Shown: positions 1 through 9,679 of the stretch, in pieces | How positions within the stretch are numbered: the first letter of the stretch is position 1 | Layout of the letters: the number at the start of each line of letters is the position of its first letter | Source: Angiostrongylus vasorum | Lineage: Eukaryota > Nematoda > Chromadorea > Rhabditida > Metastrongylidae | Direction of reading: 5' to 3' | DNA: 64,000 nt | Assembly (NCBI GenBank): GCA_018806985.1 | Contig: JADANN010000018.1 | Location: 1,644,501 to 1,708,500, forward strand | Position numbers and translations under genes: made by a program | The notes under the pieces: generated by a model | Told to the model about the DNA's origin: nothing | The model's database searches: none | What the model saw: only the letters and a program-made list of their open reading frames with translations

Positions 1-90
1 CCAGAGCTATCCCAGAATTCCAGAGAATCAAGTCAGCTGGCATTCAACAATGTTTATGACGAAAACAAGATCTTCAAATGGCGCCGAAGG
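1..90 (+). repeat. SINE-B fragment at window edge
   Basis: The first bases match the middle of the SINE-B body seen elsewhere in the window (for example 15.7 and 35.8 kb): a pyrimidine/AGAATC motif, then GGCATTCAAC and ATGACGAAAACAAGAT. The copy is cut by the window start. The rest up to about 414 holds nothing I recognise. Confidence 0.55.
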
Positions 91-414
91 TCTTTCGGGA
101 TGACGAGTTGTGAACACATCCAACGAAAAAAAACGAATAGTACATATGGACGAATATACGTATAGTACAGCCACAAGTAGGGCTATGCCATGACATGCTT
201 CAGCGATCTACCGTGGGAATCTTTATCGGTTGTCGTCAGCAGCAGTAGAACTAAACAGCTTCGAAACAAACGTGTGCCACTCTCATCTTCCTCAAGCGGA
301 CAGAATCTGAAAAGCAGTGCTGGCGGGCGACAGAGACGGACGGAGTCTTGGTGGCGCGGGCTCGAGCTATTCAACCGTTAGACGGATTAAATGTGATAAT
401 AAGAAAAAAGATTA

Positions 415-692
415 AAACCTTTCGCCGTTGATCAATCCCCTGACGGATGCGCCATGCATGCGATTTAATCAAGCATCGTAAGAAGTGAAAAAAATGCATA
501 TCTAGCTTGTAAAGTGACTTGAGGTGGCCTACCGATGTATCGAGTCAGTGCTGCTATAGTTCTAGATAAGTTCGGTACAAATTTGTTGACTGCGAAGGAT
601 GGAAGGCTTGGTGATCATGGGACGCTGGTCGAACCAAAGAGCACGTGTGTATTGTAGTGCATCTCCAACCACTTCGCTGCACGCATTCGTTT
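415..692 (-). repeat. SINE-A copy (diverged)
   Basis: Read on the minus strand, this has the SINE-A order: a tRNA-like head near 690, the ACCAAGCCTTCCATCC-like body, the TCGATACATCGGTAGGCC block, and the 3' end GATCAACGGCGAAAGG near 420. It is among the more diverged copies. Confidence 0.75.
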
Positions 693-976
693 AGATTGTC
701 GAAGCAACAATTTGTAGCTCCAGGTTAACTATCGTTAACTAACTCCAGCTGGAACCGCTAAGCTCTACTTGCCCCGTAGCGCGCCAGAATTGACACAAAG
801 AGTATGATGCTTTCGACTGCTTGCTCTATCTTCATTCTTCTCGGAGAGAAATTAATCATGAGGGTCTCATCGGACAGTGCGTGGGATACATTTACTCCTA
901 TCTGGGACTCCGATTCCAGATAGATTACTCAAGAACGTAACCCAAGGGCTCTGTGTAGACTGAGATTAAAAAATAA

Positions 977-1247
977 AAAAGCTCTCGGCGATGATCAATC
1001 CGTGAGAGATGCGCCATACATTCGACTTCACTAAACATCGATGGAGGTAACTGAATGCAAATCTGGCCTTTACAATGACTCGCGGTGGCCTACCAATGTA
1101 TCGAGCCAGTGCTGCTATCCTCCCAGACAAGTCTGGTACCAATTTGCCGACCAAGAAGGGATGGAAGGCTTGGTGGGCCACAGTTGCGGGATCGGTCTAG
1201 TGTTTATTGCAGGGCACCTCTGACCACTGTGTCACACGCGCCCTTAG
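977..1247 (-). repeat. SINE-A copy
   Basis: A nearly full-length minus-strand copy. The head (GGGCGCGTGTGACACAGTGG) lies near 1245, the internal AGACTTGTCTGGGAGGATAG block near 1125, and the end GAGAGCTTTTT near 980. Confidence 0.85.
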
Positions 1248-1429
1248 ACTGGTTTAAAATTCAAAAGTAAGGTACGTAATAGTAACCAGACCAACTTCAC
1301 CTGACTCACCCTGCTGTGTAGGTACTGCCCGCGATACCGTTGGCTCGTAAAGGTGACAACTGTCAAATTGCGCTTTGGTCCCGCAGCGAAATGTTCTCTG
1401 AAAACACCATTCGATTTTTGGGAAGCCTT

Positions 1430-1835
1430 CTGAACTTTCAGGATCGAGTGGTACTCTGAGGAAGCGTGTTTTGAGGATTTATAGTAGCTCAGTTGGCAAA
1501 AGAGAATAATGTGCAGCCAAGGCATCAGTACTTTCTTAGTGTATCTTTTGCTTGTGTCGCCATCTCCTTCATGCTCGTTTCTTTGCACCATTCCGGCTTT
1601 GTTGCTCCTTTGTTTTTTAGTCGGTCGTTAATCATTCTGGACTTTCAGGACCAAGTGGTACTTGTAGAATCGCGTTTTAATGGCTTTTGGTGTTCAATCC
1701 CGATAAGAGAATGATATGCAGCTACGGCTTCAGTAGTTTCTCACGGCATCTTTTCCTTCTCTCCATCTCCACCACACTCGTTTCTTTGCACCATTCCGGC
1801 TTTGTTGCTCGTCTGTTTTTAGTCGATCGATGTCA
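1430..1835. repeat. ~205-bp tandem duplication upstream of nol-56
   Basis: Three landmarks recur about 203-207 bp apart. CTTTCAGGA(T/C)C(G/A)AGTGGTAC is at about 1435 and 1640. A GAGAAT(A/G)ATGCAGC-like word followed by ATCAGTA/TTCAGTAG is at about 1500 and 1703. CTCGTTTCTTTGCACCATTCCGGCTTTGTTGCTC is at 1574 and 1777. The second unit ends about 75 bp before the nol-56 start codon, so the duplication lies in the presumed promoter/5' region. The units have diverged by scattered substitutions. Confidence 0.75.
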
Positions 1836-1892
1836 TTTCTTTTTTTCAGTGCCTTCGTGGAACCCGAAATTCGCTGTCCACGTCCGTTCCGT

Positions 1893-1902
1893 TTCCGTTT
1901 AG
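1893..1902 (+). other. candidate trans-splice acceptor of nol-56
   Basis: The pyrimidine-rich TCCGTTTAG ends 7 bases before the ATG at 1910. With no upstream coding exon, this fits the spliced-leader acceptor of a nematode mRNA. It would set a very short 5' UTR. Confidence 0.55.
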
Positions 1903-1909
1903 TTGGAAA

Positions 1910-4900
1910 ATGTCGGAAGTACCACATTACGTGCTTTACGAACACGCTGTTGGATATGTCCTAATGAAAATCAAAGAGTTCGAAGACGCCGGGCTTGTCA
2001 TTCAAGAGGTTAGCGATTTTGGCGTAGTGTAGTTCTGCCTTGGTCTACCAACCTATCAGGTCCCCCTTGCATATTAAGCCGGGACGTCCGTCATTTGACT
2101 GATGTCTGGTCTGAGGCAAGGGATAGCGTAGTGAACTACAGACACTGGCTTGCGTTGTTGTACGTAAGCTGGTCGTTTAGTATCCCACATTTTTCTTCCT
2201 ATCCCTCGAGGACTTTGAGAAACTTAGCAGTTTTCTGTCGTATTTCTTCAACTTTAGGTTGATGCTTCTATTGCCGATGTGTCTAAATTTTCTGGGATTG
2301 TCAAACTTGCTGCGTTTGATCCATTTAAGAATACCGAAGCTGCTCTTGAAAATGCTAATGCAATATCAGAAGGTATTTCTGTCCAACTGTTGTTTTTATT
2401 ACAGGCCAGAATTCGCTGTATAAGAGAAAACTCGTGCTATCTTCTCCAGAGCGGTCACCCTCAACTTAGTGGATTTCATCCACTTTTTAGTTTCGTTCTT
2501 TTTCCTCAAACGGTTTACCGCCTAATCGTGGCTGGGAGGTGTTCCTTAGTGTCTGGCTGCGATGTACAGCAGGGGGTTCATCCTACCAGCAGGGTCGCCC
2601 ATGCTGAGGAGTCCGGCTTTTCCATTAGGAAGTCTAGCTAAGTGTAAACCAATACCGTGATCCACATGGGCGGCAACTGCTTGTGGTGGTGACGAACTGG
2701 GGCAGAGTTTGGCTATGCTGAACTAGGGACGTCAGCGAACCACAGTAGCTAAACCAACAAAACTCCGGAAAAAATGGGAATTATTGCTTGGGCCCGCACA
2801 ACTAGTGAAGAGGGGCCATCCAAGTATCCAAGTATTTTGTTTAACATGATTTTGTGGTAGTGTTCCTTAATCCTCCAGCACTTCTTCGTATTGAAAAATG
2901 TTAAAACCAAGCAGGTTACAGGAACGACTTTCATGGGTGACCCATAAGTTAGTATATATCCAGATTAGGGTGATGGTTACATAGTGGTACTCTCCTTAAT
3001 GCACGAGTTTTCTTCGCGTTATAACTTTCGTTATTGTAGTAACACATTTGTTCGGCAGTGTTATAATCGTTTTTGATATAGGCTTAGCTCACACGGATCT
3101 CATCAATTTCCTTGAGAGCAGTCTTCCTCAAAAGAAGAAGAAGCTTATTTTGGGCGTTGGTGATTCCAAGCTTGCGGGTTCGCTATCTGAAACGAACCTT
3201 GGTGTAAAGCTTGTCTTCGGGGGTGTTGTCACCGAGGTGTGAACTTGATTTCCGTACGAAATCACACGCCAATGAAGAGAACAACTCCTTGCACATGAAA
3301 GAATTTAGATCTTACGCGGTATCCGTGTACACTTTGCTCATCTTGCAAAGAACTTGCCTCATCACTCGCTAGCCAAGGCTCAGTTGTCTCTTGGCCACAG
3401 CTATTCTCGTGGAAAGGTATTTTTAGTTCCATTGATGATCATATCAAAAGTAAATAGCTCTAGAAGTACCATAGACTAGTAATATTCTCATAGTCACTGT
3501 AATATGAAACATTTTTTAGATCTAGTATGCTAGACCGTGTGTTTTGTGGACACGGTCACCCTTCTTGGCGTCATTTTGATTCCCACTATTTGTGAAGCGA
3601 TGCGTGAAAACTAGTGTAATTTTTAAAAAAAAAGGCTATCAAAATCACGTTCTCATCCATTTTTGTCTTGACGATTACTAAACTATTGTTGTCGGTTGTT
3701 AAGGTGAAATTTGATGTCCATCGTGTCGATAACATGGTGATCCAGTCAATTGCTCTTCTTGATCAACTCGACAAGGATATAAACCTCTTCGGAATGCGTA
3801 TAAGAGAGTGGTTTGTGGTAATTGCCTGTCAAGCGTCACTTACTTTTTTGCACCGAAATTTTTGATATGGATTGGGGCTGTCCGTTCGTTTCCTGAAACC
3901 AATGTCTTGTTTAAGTGGCCATATTAACATGCTTTATTACTAGTGTCCATATTCCTCCTAACAGTTTACCGCCTTATCGTGGCTAGGAGGTGTTCTTGGG
4001 TGTCGAGCACCGATGTACAGCGGGAGATTCATCCTCCAGCAGGGTCTCCCAAGTTGAGAAGTAGTCCGACATTTTCATCAGAAACCCAGCTAAGAGTAAG
4101 CCAATACCAGGAACCACTACCATTTTAGTATTAAACTAGTCCCATGGTGACAAATCTCTCTCTGATCTACAAGGGTGGCGAATATCTGTGGTGGTGACGA
4201 CGTGGGAGGCACTGTGGCTAGACTGACCTCGAAAATCCTCGGAACCATAATGGCTAGTCTAGGAAGTCTTCGAAGAATTGGAAGCTATGCTGGGTTTCAT
4301 CCAACCAATGAGGACGGGCCATCCAAGCATTCAAGTGTCCATATTAATGTTAAACTTTAAAGCTTTGTTTTTAACACTTGGACAACGATGTGACCGCTAC
4401 TGAAGTCATATGACACGAAAATAATAACCGTTTTCAACTTTAAATCAGCATATCTCAGCTCTTGGTGAACTTTATTAACTTCGGTGAAGGCTATCGCAAT
4501 GTACAAATCCTTGTCTTTGGGATAAACGACCTCTTATTTTACGGCGATTGTAATTGAAGTTTACGGATGTGAATGAACAGGCGAAATTTCTTCAAATATG
4601 ACAATTTTCTGTTAGCATTGTGTCGTTTGTGCCCGTCACTGTATTTTTCCGTTGGAGAGTTTAAGAATTAAGTTACGTTATCAGTTTATTCAATGTTTTG
4701 GTTGAAAACATATTTGGCTTTGAAGGGAGACTGTATGATAATTATGTATGCAATTATTGCGATACATCAAAGCATCCTTTATAAGTCTTCTTCTGACTTC
4801 TGAACTTCTGAGCTCCTGAAATACTGTAGCGACTGAGAATTTTTTGTCAGTTATTGAAGAACAAGCTTCGCGAAAAGGGTTGAGAAGAAACTGGGCTTTT

Positions 4901-7900
4901 GGGAAACATTGAAGTTGTAATATTGACATGTACTAACTAGTGCCCTGCTGGCCTATGAGATGTTAGATGAGAGGCGCATGGGAGAAATTCGTGGTGGTTG
5001 GTGTAGGTCTCAAGCATACCTATTTCAGTAGGAATTCTTCCGTGATAAGAGCGGTTTTATCATCATAATTTTGTCTGCAGTATAGAAATGGTTCAGGTAT
5101 TCTTACCACTTTCCGGAACTTTTCAAGCTTGTGCCAGAGCAATACAAGTATGCGAGGTTGGCCGTTGCTATACTGGATCGTAATAAGATGAGCGAAAATG
5201 AGAATTTATTGACTGAAATCGAAGGTGAGTAGTGGTAGTGTCTTACAAATACGTTTTTGTGCACTTCTGATCTAGAATTTTCAACCCAACGAAGGACGTT
5301 AGTTCGTGGATAAAGCTATCCTTAAACGAAGCACTGGTGTTTGAGCGAAAACCACGGCAATACATCTATTTTACAAGATAAAAGAATATTGCGTTAGTCC
5401 GAGTTGAAAGTAGTGCTTGGAAATTTGTTTGAATGTGGTGATATGGAAGAAAATGTAGGGCAAGACGTAACATATTCTGTGCTCTAAGATTATATGATGA
5501 AGGTAAATCGAAAATATAGCGATAAGAAATGGTTGGAGCTTAATGTTACAAAGTCTGGTATGTCATATCAAGGTACTCCTTCAAGGATCGAGGAATACTA
5601 TAAGTGAAAATCTGCTTCCAACGGAGTTAGTGTTTAAGACATGTAATCCGTTCATAGTTATTTTATCTACTGTTTTATTGCTTCTGTGTTCTGGACGTTA
5701 TATATGCAAAAATGCTGTGAGTTTTCCTTGTAAAAATACTTCATCATATTGTAATGATGTGTAAAGAGGCGCGTGTGGCGCAGTGGTCCGATACGCCCTA
5801 CTCTCCACATGAGAGCGATCCCCGCGTCCCAGGCTCACCAAGCCTCCCATCCTTTCTAGGTTGGTGAACTGGTACCAGAATCGTCTGAGAGGAAGGATAG
5901 TAGCACTGTTTGATACATAAGTAGGCCACTGGGACTCACCGTAAAGGCCAGATATGCATTCAATCACCTCCAACGATGCTTAATGAAGTCGAATGCACGG
6001 CGCATAACTCGGATTGATCAACGCCGAGAGCTTTAACCTGTGTTAATGTTGTCCGTGTTCTAATTCGTGATTGCTTAACTTTGTGGCTATGTTTCTTGGT
6101 TTCCAGAAATTCTTGACGGTGATGAAGAAAAAGCTGCGGAAATTGTGGAGGCAGCTAGAACTTCGATGGGGATGGACATTTCTGAACTAGATCTGGTCAA
6201 CATAGAGAGGTGATCCACTCTCTCCTTGACTTCTAATTAGTCTGTTATCGTAGTAGAATCTTATGTGTGTGGAGCATTTTTTGCCATGGCGTAAGAATTG
6301 GTAGTGAGCGGTACAAATTTCACCTTTCTATACAGTTTTTAGGTTTGGTTCAGGTTTGCTTCACGGGTTGCCTCTTTGACTGAGTATCGACATCGCCTAC
6401 ATGAGTACATAAAGGATCGTATGCATAGCTGTGCCCCTTCTCTAAGTGCTTTGATTGGCGAGCAGGTAATTAACAGGTTAACTGTTTAGAATGTGCAGTG
6501 TGGATTTGTTAGCAAGCAGAGTATTGGTTGGTAACAAGTCCATAACTACTTTTCTATGTTAATCGTTTGTTTCTTTCGCTTAAACTGACTTTTTTTTAAA
6601 TGATTTGTTATTAAGGTTGGTGCCCGGCTCATATCACACGCGGGTTCTCTAACGAACTTAGCAAAGTACCCTGCATCAACTGTGCAGATACTTGGAGCAG
6701 AGAAAGCTCTGTTTAGAGCTTTGAAAACAAGATGTTGGTACACTGCAATATTTTTTACTGTAATAAGTGGTTAATTCAAAGTCTAGATCATCGTCTTTGT
6801 TTATTTTAGAGATGAATTAGAATACTGTTTCCATTCGTTTGCTTTTCCATCTATATGTGCACATTTTCTTCGCAAAGTCCTCAATTTTTTCAAATAATGG
6901 ATTATGGCACTGTGCCGTTTGCCTTTTATCGACTGTATTTCAGCTGCAACACCAAAGTATGGTCTTTTATTTCATTCGTCATTCATTGGCAGGGCGTCAG
7001 CTAAAAATAAAGGGAGGATATCACGGTTCCTTGCTAATAAGTGCACAATAGCATCCAGGATTGATTGCTTCTCAGAGGTATGCAGGAGTCTCCCACTTTA
7101 GTTAAAGTGTGTTTTGGTTGAAGAAGATACTCAGCTGATTTATCTTGTATGATTTCCGTTAATGTTTCTTAACGTTCCATTATTACTTTTGTAGTCATTT
7201 TTATCGTCTTCAATTATTCCTGTTCAGGTCCCTGTGTCTACATTCGGTGAGTTCCTTAAAGGGACAAGTTGAAGAACGTTTGAAGTACTTTGAAACTGGA
7301 GAGTTGCCACAGAAGAACTTGGAAGTTATGGCAAAGGCTCAAGAAGAGGCGAAGGTTGTACAGGAAAAAGTGGGGCACTTCCAACTATTCGGTCGTGTTT
7401 TTATTGTTTCGATAAAGATCGAATGTTCTTAGGTGCTCAAAAAAAGAAAGAAGGCGGCGAAGAAGGCCAGAAGGATAAATGAAGAAATTGCTGGAGGTAC
7501 AGAAGTAGTTGAGGTTGGGAAAAAAAGTTTATGTAATAACCAAACAATGATGTGATATGAACAAAACCTGGAACTTTAAGTGGCATTTGAAACAGCAGTC
7601 ACCCCTACCAAAACATCACGTTTTGTTTTCCACGCCAACCGAGGTCCTTGCGTTGCCTTTTTTCAGCTATATTTTTACCATATTGGTGCTATCAGCAATA
7701 ACCCGTCAACAGTAATGATGTGGAGACCACAAGTCGAGACTGCACCCACTTAAGCTGAAGCTGCAGGTGGTACTACAATGTCTTGACTTTTATTCTTCCG
7801 GCTTCTTTTACTACTACTATTCTTCTCATTCCCGTTGATGGGTGATTGCTGGTAGCGCCGACAGAGCAACAATATGATTATGAATAAAGGAATAAAAGGT

Positions 7901-8194
7901 ACTGGGTTGGTGTGGTAGACAGCATGTGAGCCTCCGTTAAGGGTAGTCGGCGGTTCGAAACCCAGTTGAGGTCCCGAGTTTTGCTCGTATTTCAGAATTT
8001 CACATAGAACCCTGTCAGGAAAAAGGAATAGGCACTAAACTAAAGTTGAGAGTTCATGAAGTGCACAGGAGCAGTTGGTCTGTTTCTAGAGGGCGAAGAA
8101 ACGTTCAGCTGAATCTGTTGAAGACGACAAAACTTTAGAGAAACCAAAGAAAAAGAAAAAGAAGGCAAGAAAGGTTGAAGAAATAGAGGAGTAA
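1910..8194 (+). CDS. nol-56: NOP56 / nol-56, core protein of box C/D snoRNPs (13 exons)
   Basis: Nucleolar protein 56 acts with NOP58, fibrillarin and the 15.5K protein in box C/D snoRNPs that guide 2'-O-methylation of rRNA. Exons by splice signals and phase: 1910-2008, 2258-2372, 3082-3236, 3309-3416, 3704-3810, 5097-5224, 6107-6209, 6354-6465, 6616-6733, 6944-7077, 7228-7369, 7433-7513, 8090-8194. They encode about 501 aa. The order is an N-terminal NOP5NT domain (starts [18 protein letters not shown]), a coiled-coil region, the Nop domain with [20 protein letters not shown] and [16 protein letters not shown] (about 310-348), and a lysine-rich tail. Exon 11 carries one extra base in GGG 7261-7263: the incoming frame meets TGA at 7270, while the downstream frame ([13 protein letters not shown]) is off by one. 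Either an assembly error or a real lesion. Length fits the family. Introns 2, 5, 6 and 12 hold repeats. Confidence 0.95.
2505..2842 (+). repeat. family-D repeat in nol-56 intron 2
   Basis: Starts CAAACGGTTTACCGCCTAATCGTGGCTGGGAGG and runs through GTCCGGCTTTTCCATTAGG, ending near AAAACTCCGGAAAAAATGG and the GGGGCCATCCAAGTATCC motif. It has internal gaps compared with the copy at 36.1 kb. Confidence 0.8.
3955..4345 (+). repeat. family-D repeat in nol-56 intron 5
   Basis: A full-length but diverged copy from ACAGTTTACCGCCTTATCGTGG to GACGGGCCATCCAAGCATTC. It contains the AGTAAGCCAATACCAGGA and AAATCTCTCTCTGATC landmarks. Confidence 0.8.
5766..6035 (+). repeat. SINE-A copy in nol-56 intron 6
   Basis: The head GGCGCGTGTGGCGCAGTGG resembles an RNA polymerase III A box, with a GCGATCCCCG B-box-like word about 45 bp on. 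The body reads CTCACCAAGCCTCCCATCC, then TTAATGAAGTCGAATGC and the 3' end GATCAACGCCGAGAGCTTTA. It is in sense orientation to the host gene. Confidence 0.9.
7898..7978 (+). repeat. tRNA-like sequence with A and B boxes (SINE head or tRNA relic)
   Basis: GGTGTGGTAGA near 7908 resembles an A box, and GGTTCGAAACC at 7952-7962 is a perfect B box. I could not draw a convincing cloverleaf, because the T stem and acceptor stem pair poorly, so a functional tRNA is unlikely. The preceding 7680-7890 shares words with the region near 43.85 kb, suggesting a longer tRNA-derived element in intron 12 of nol-56. Confidence 0.5.
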
Positions 8195-8339
8195 TTTCTC
8201 GCTTAACTCACAGTTGTTCATTGTTGTTTTGTTAGTCGTTCTATATCTTGTTTGTTAATTGCTGTCACCAATTATTGTTCGTTGTTAACATGAACTGTAT
8301 TTCTGTTTCAAGGAGAATTACACTGCTTATTCATTTTTA

Positions 8340-8607
8340 TTGTACGCGTGCAGTCCAGTGGTTTGAGGCGCTTCGCAATGCACAACTCATTGTTGGTCCG
8401 ACCCCGCGTCCTGAGCTAGCCAAGCACTTCACCCTTCCAGGGTCGTCAAATTGGTACCATGCTCGCATGGGAGGAAAGCAGCACTAACTTGATGCACTGA
8501 GAAGCCACCGTAAGACACTGTATACCATCCAGTCACACTATGCTTACTGTAGTCGAATGTATGGCGCATATCTCAGGTATTGATCAATGCCGGTAGCTTT
8601 ATACCTT
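8340..8607 (+). repeat. SINE-A copy downstream of nol-56
   Basis: A diverged head (CGTGCAGTCCAGTGGTTTGAGGCG) is followed by GAGCTAGCCAAGCACTTCACCC, a TTGGTACCATGC block, and the end GATCAATGCCGGTAGCTTTAT. I saw no AATAAA between the nol-56 stop and this copy. Confidence 0.8.
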
Positions 8608-8689
8608 CTCCTCTTAACCCTCTTCATCTTTAAAGCGAAATTAGCATTTAGCTTGATTAGGAACTAGTCTCCAATATTCTGGTGTGCCG

Positions 8690-9065
8690 AAAATTCGCGT
8701 TGTTCATTCCCACTTTAACTTATGGCTTGTGATTACATACATGCATAAGCACATGGTCCGTCATTACACCTACTGTGTGGATGGCAACGCTTACTGCATC
8801 CTACTCGTTTTCCTCACATTCACCGTCCACAGTGGTCTTCGAACATTCCGCGTGTTTTTTTGGCAGCTGCCTGAGGATTTCGTCCTCTTCATGAATGGCG
8901 TAAATTGCTGGTCGAGTCGATTATTCTTTGTATTCCTGGAGATAGCCGAGCAAAGGCGTTACCACATGGATTGGAGGAGAGCGTTGGGGCTGGGATCGAA
9001 TTATCGCCTTTACTTTCCAATCAACGGCATCACTAACCATTGCACTACCCCTCTTCTCCTCCTCT
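8690..9065 (-). repeat. SINE-B copy
   Basis: On the minus strand the head reads TAGTGCAATGGTTAGTGATGCCG (A box), followed by a B-box-like ATTCGATCCCAGCCC. The body has CGGCTATCTCCAGGAA, the long AT/GC-mixed middle and the 3' GGATCC/CCACACAGTAG end near 8770. Apparent long reading frames here are SINE sequence. Confidence 0.75.
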
Positions 9066-9412
9066 GACTGATGATTATATGCTTGCAAAAGAATATCGCG
9101 GAATATAGTGGTTGTTCCCTATCACAGCGAATAGTACTGCAAATGTTATGGTGGTTCGTGATCAAAATAAGTGGTCATTCACGACTACTTCCTCTTTTGG
9201 GCATTGTTTTCCTTTTTTTTATTCTTTGTTTAAATGTATGAGATTCCATCTAGTGCAACCATTAGAACGAGTCGAAAACCATTCATTTGAAAACAATGGA
9301 TGTCTCGTTAATGTGCTGACGAACAAGGTCCAGCTCAAACGTGATTGGGGACTATTGAGTCGTCCACTTTCATTTATTGCTCACTGTCCGCATTGATTCA
9401 AATGCGTTTGAA

Positions 9413-9676
9413 AAGAAGGATAAAGACCTCAGCGTACGCTAAGCATCCGATTTCACCAAGCACCACCAGAGGTGACTGAATGCATGCTAGGGCTATATAA
9501 ATGATTCGCAGTTGCCTACCGATGTATCCAGCCAGTGCTGATATCCTCCCAGGCGGATCTGACACCAATTTCCCTAACCCAGAGGGATGAAGGGCCTGCT
9601 GGGCCCGGAACGCAGGGATCGGTCCCATGTGTATTGCAGGGTGCCTCTAACAACTGCGCTACCCATGCGCATTTCA
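9413..9676 (-). repeat. SINE-A copy
   Basis: On minus: head GCGCATGGGTAGCGCAGTTG, a GGGACCGATCCC B-box-like word, a body with a TCCGCCTGGGAGGATAT block, and the end CTGAGGTCTTTATCCTTCT. The tail repeats the TTATCC type seen in other copies. Confidence 0.85.
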
Positions 9677-9679
9677 GTG

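Noticed and set aside
8684..9396. Two ORFs of 127 and 94 codons downstream of nol-56
   Set aside because: The first is SINE-B sequence. The second is T-rich with no domain or signal.
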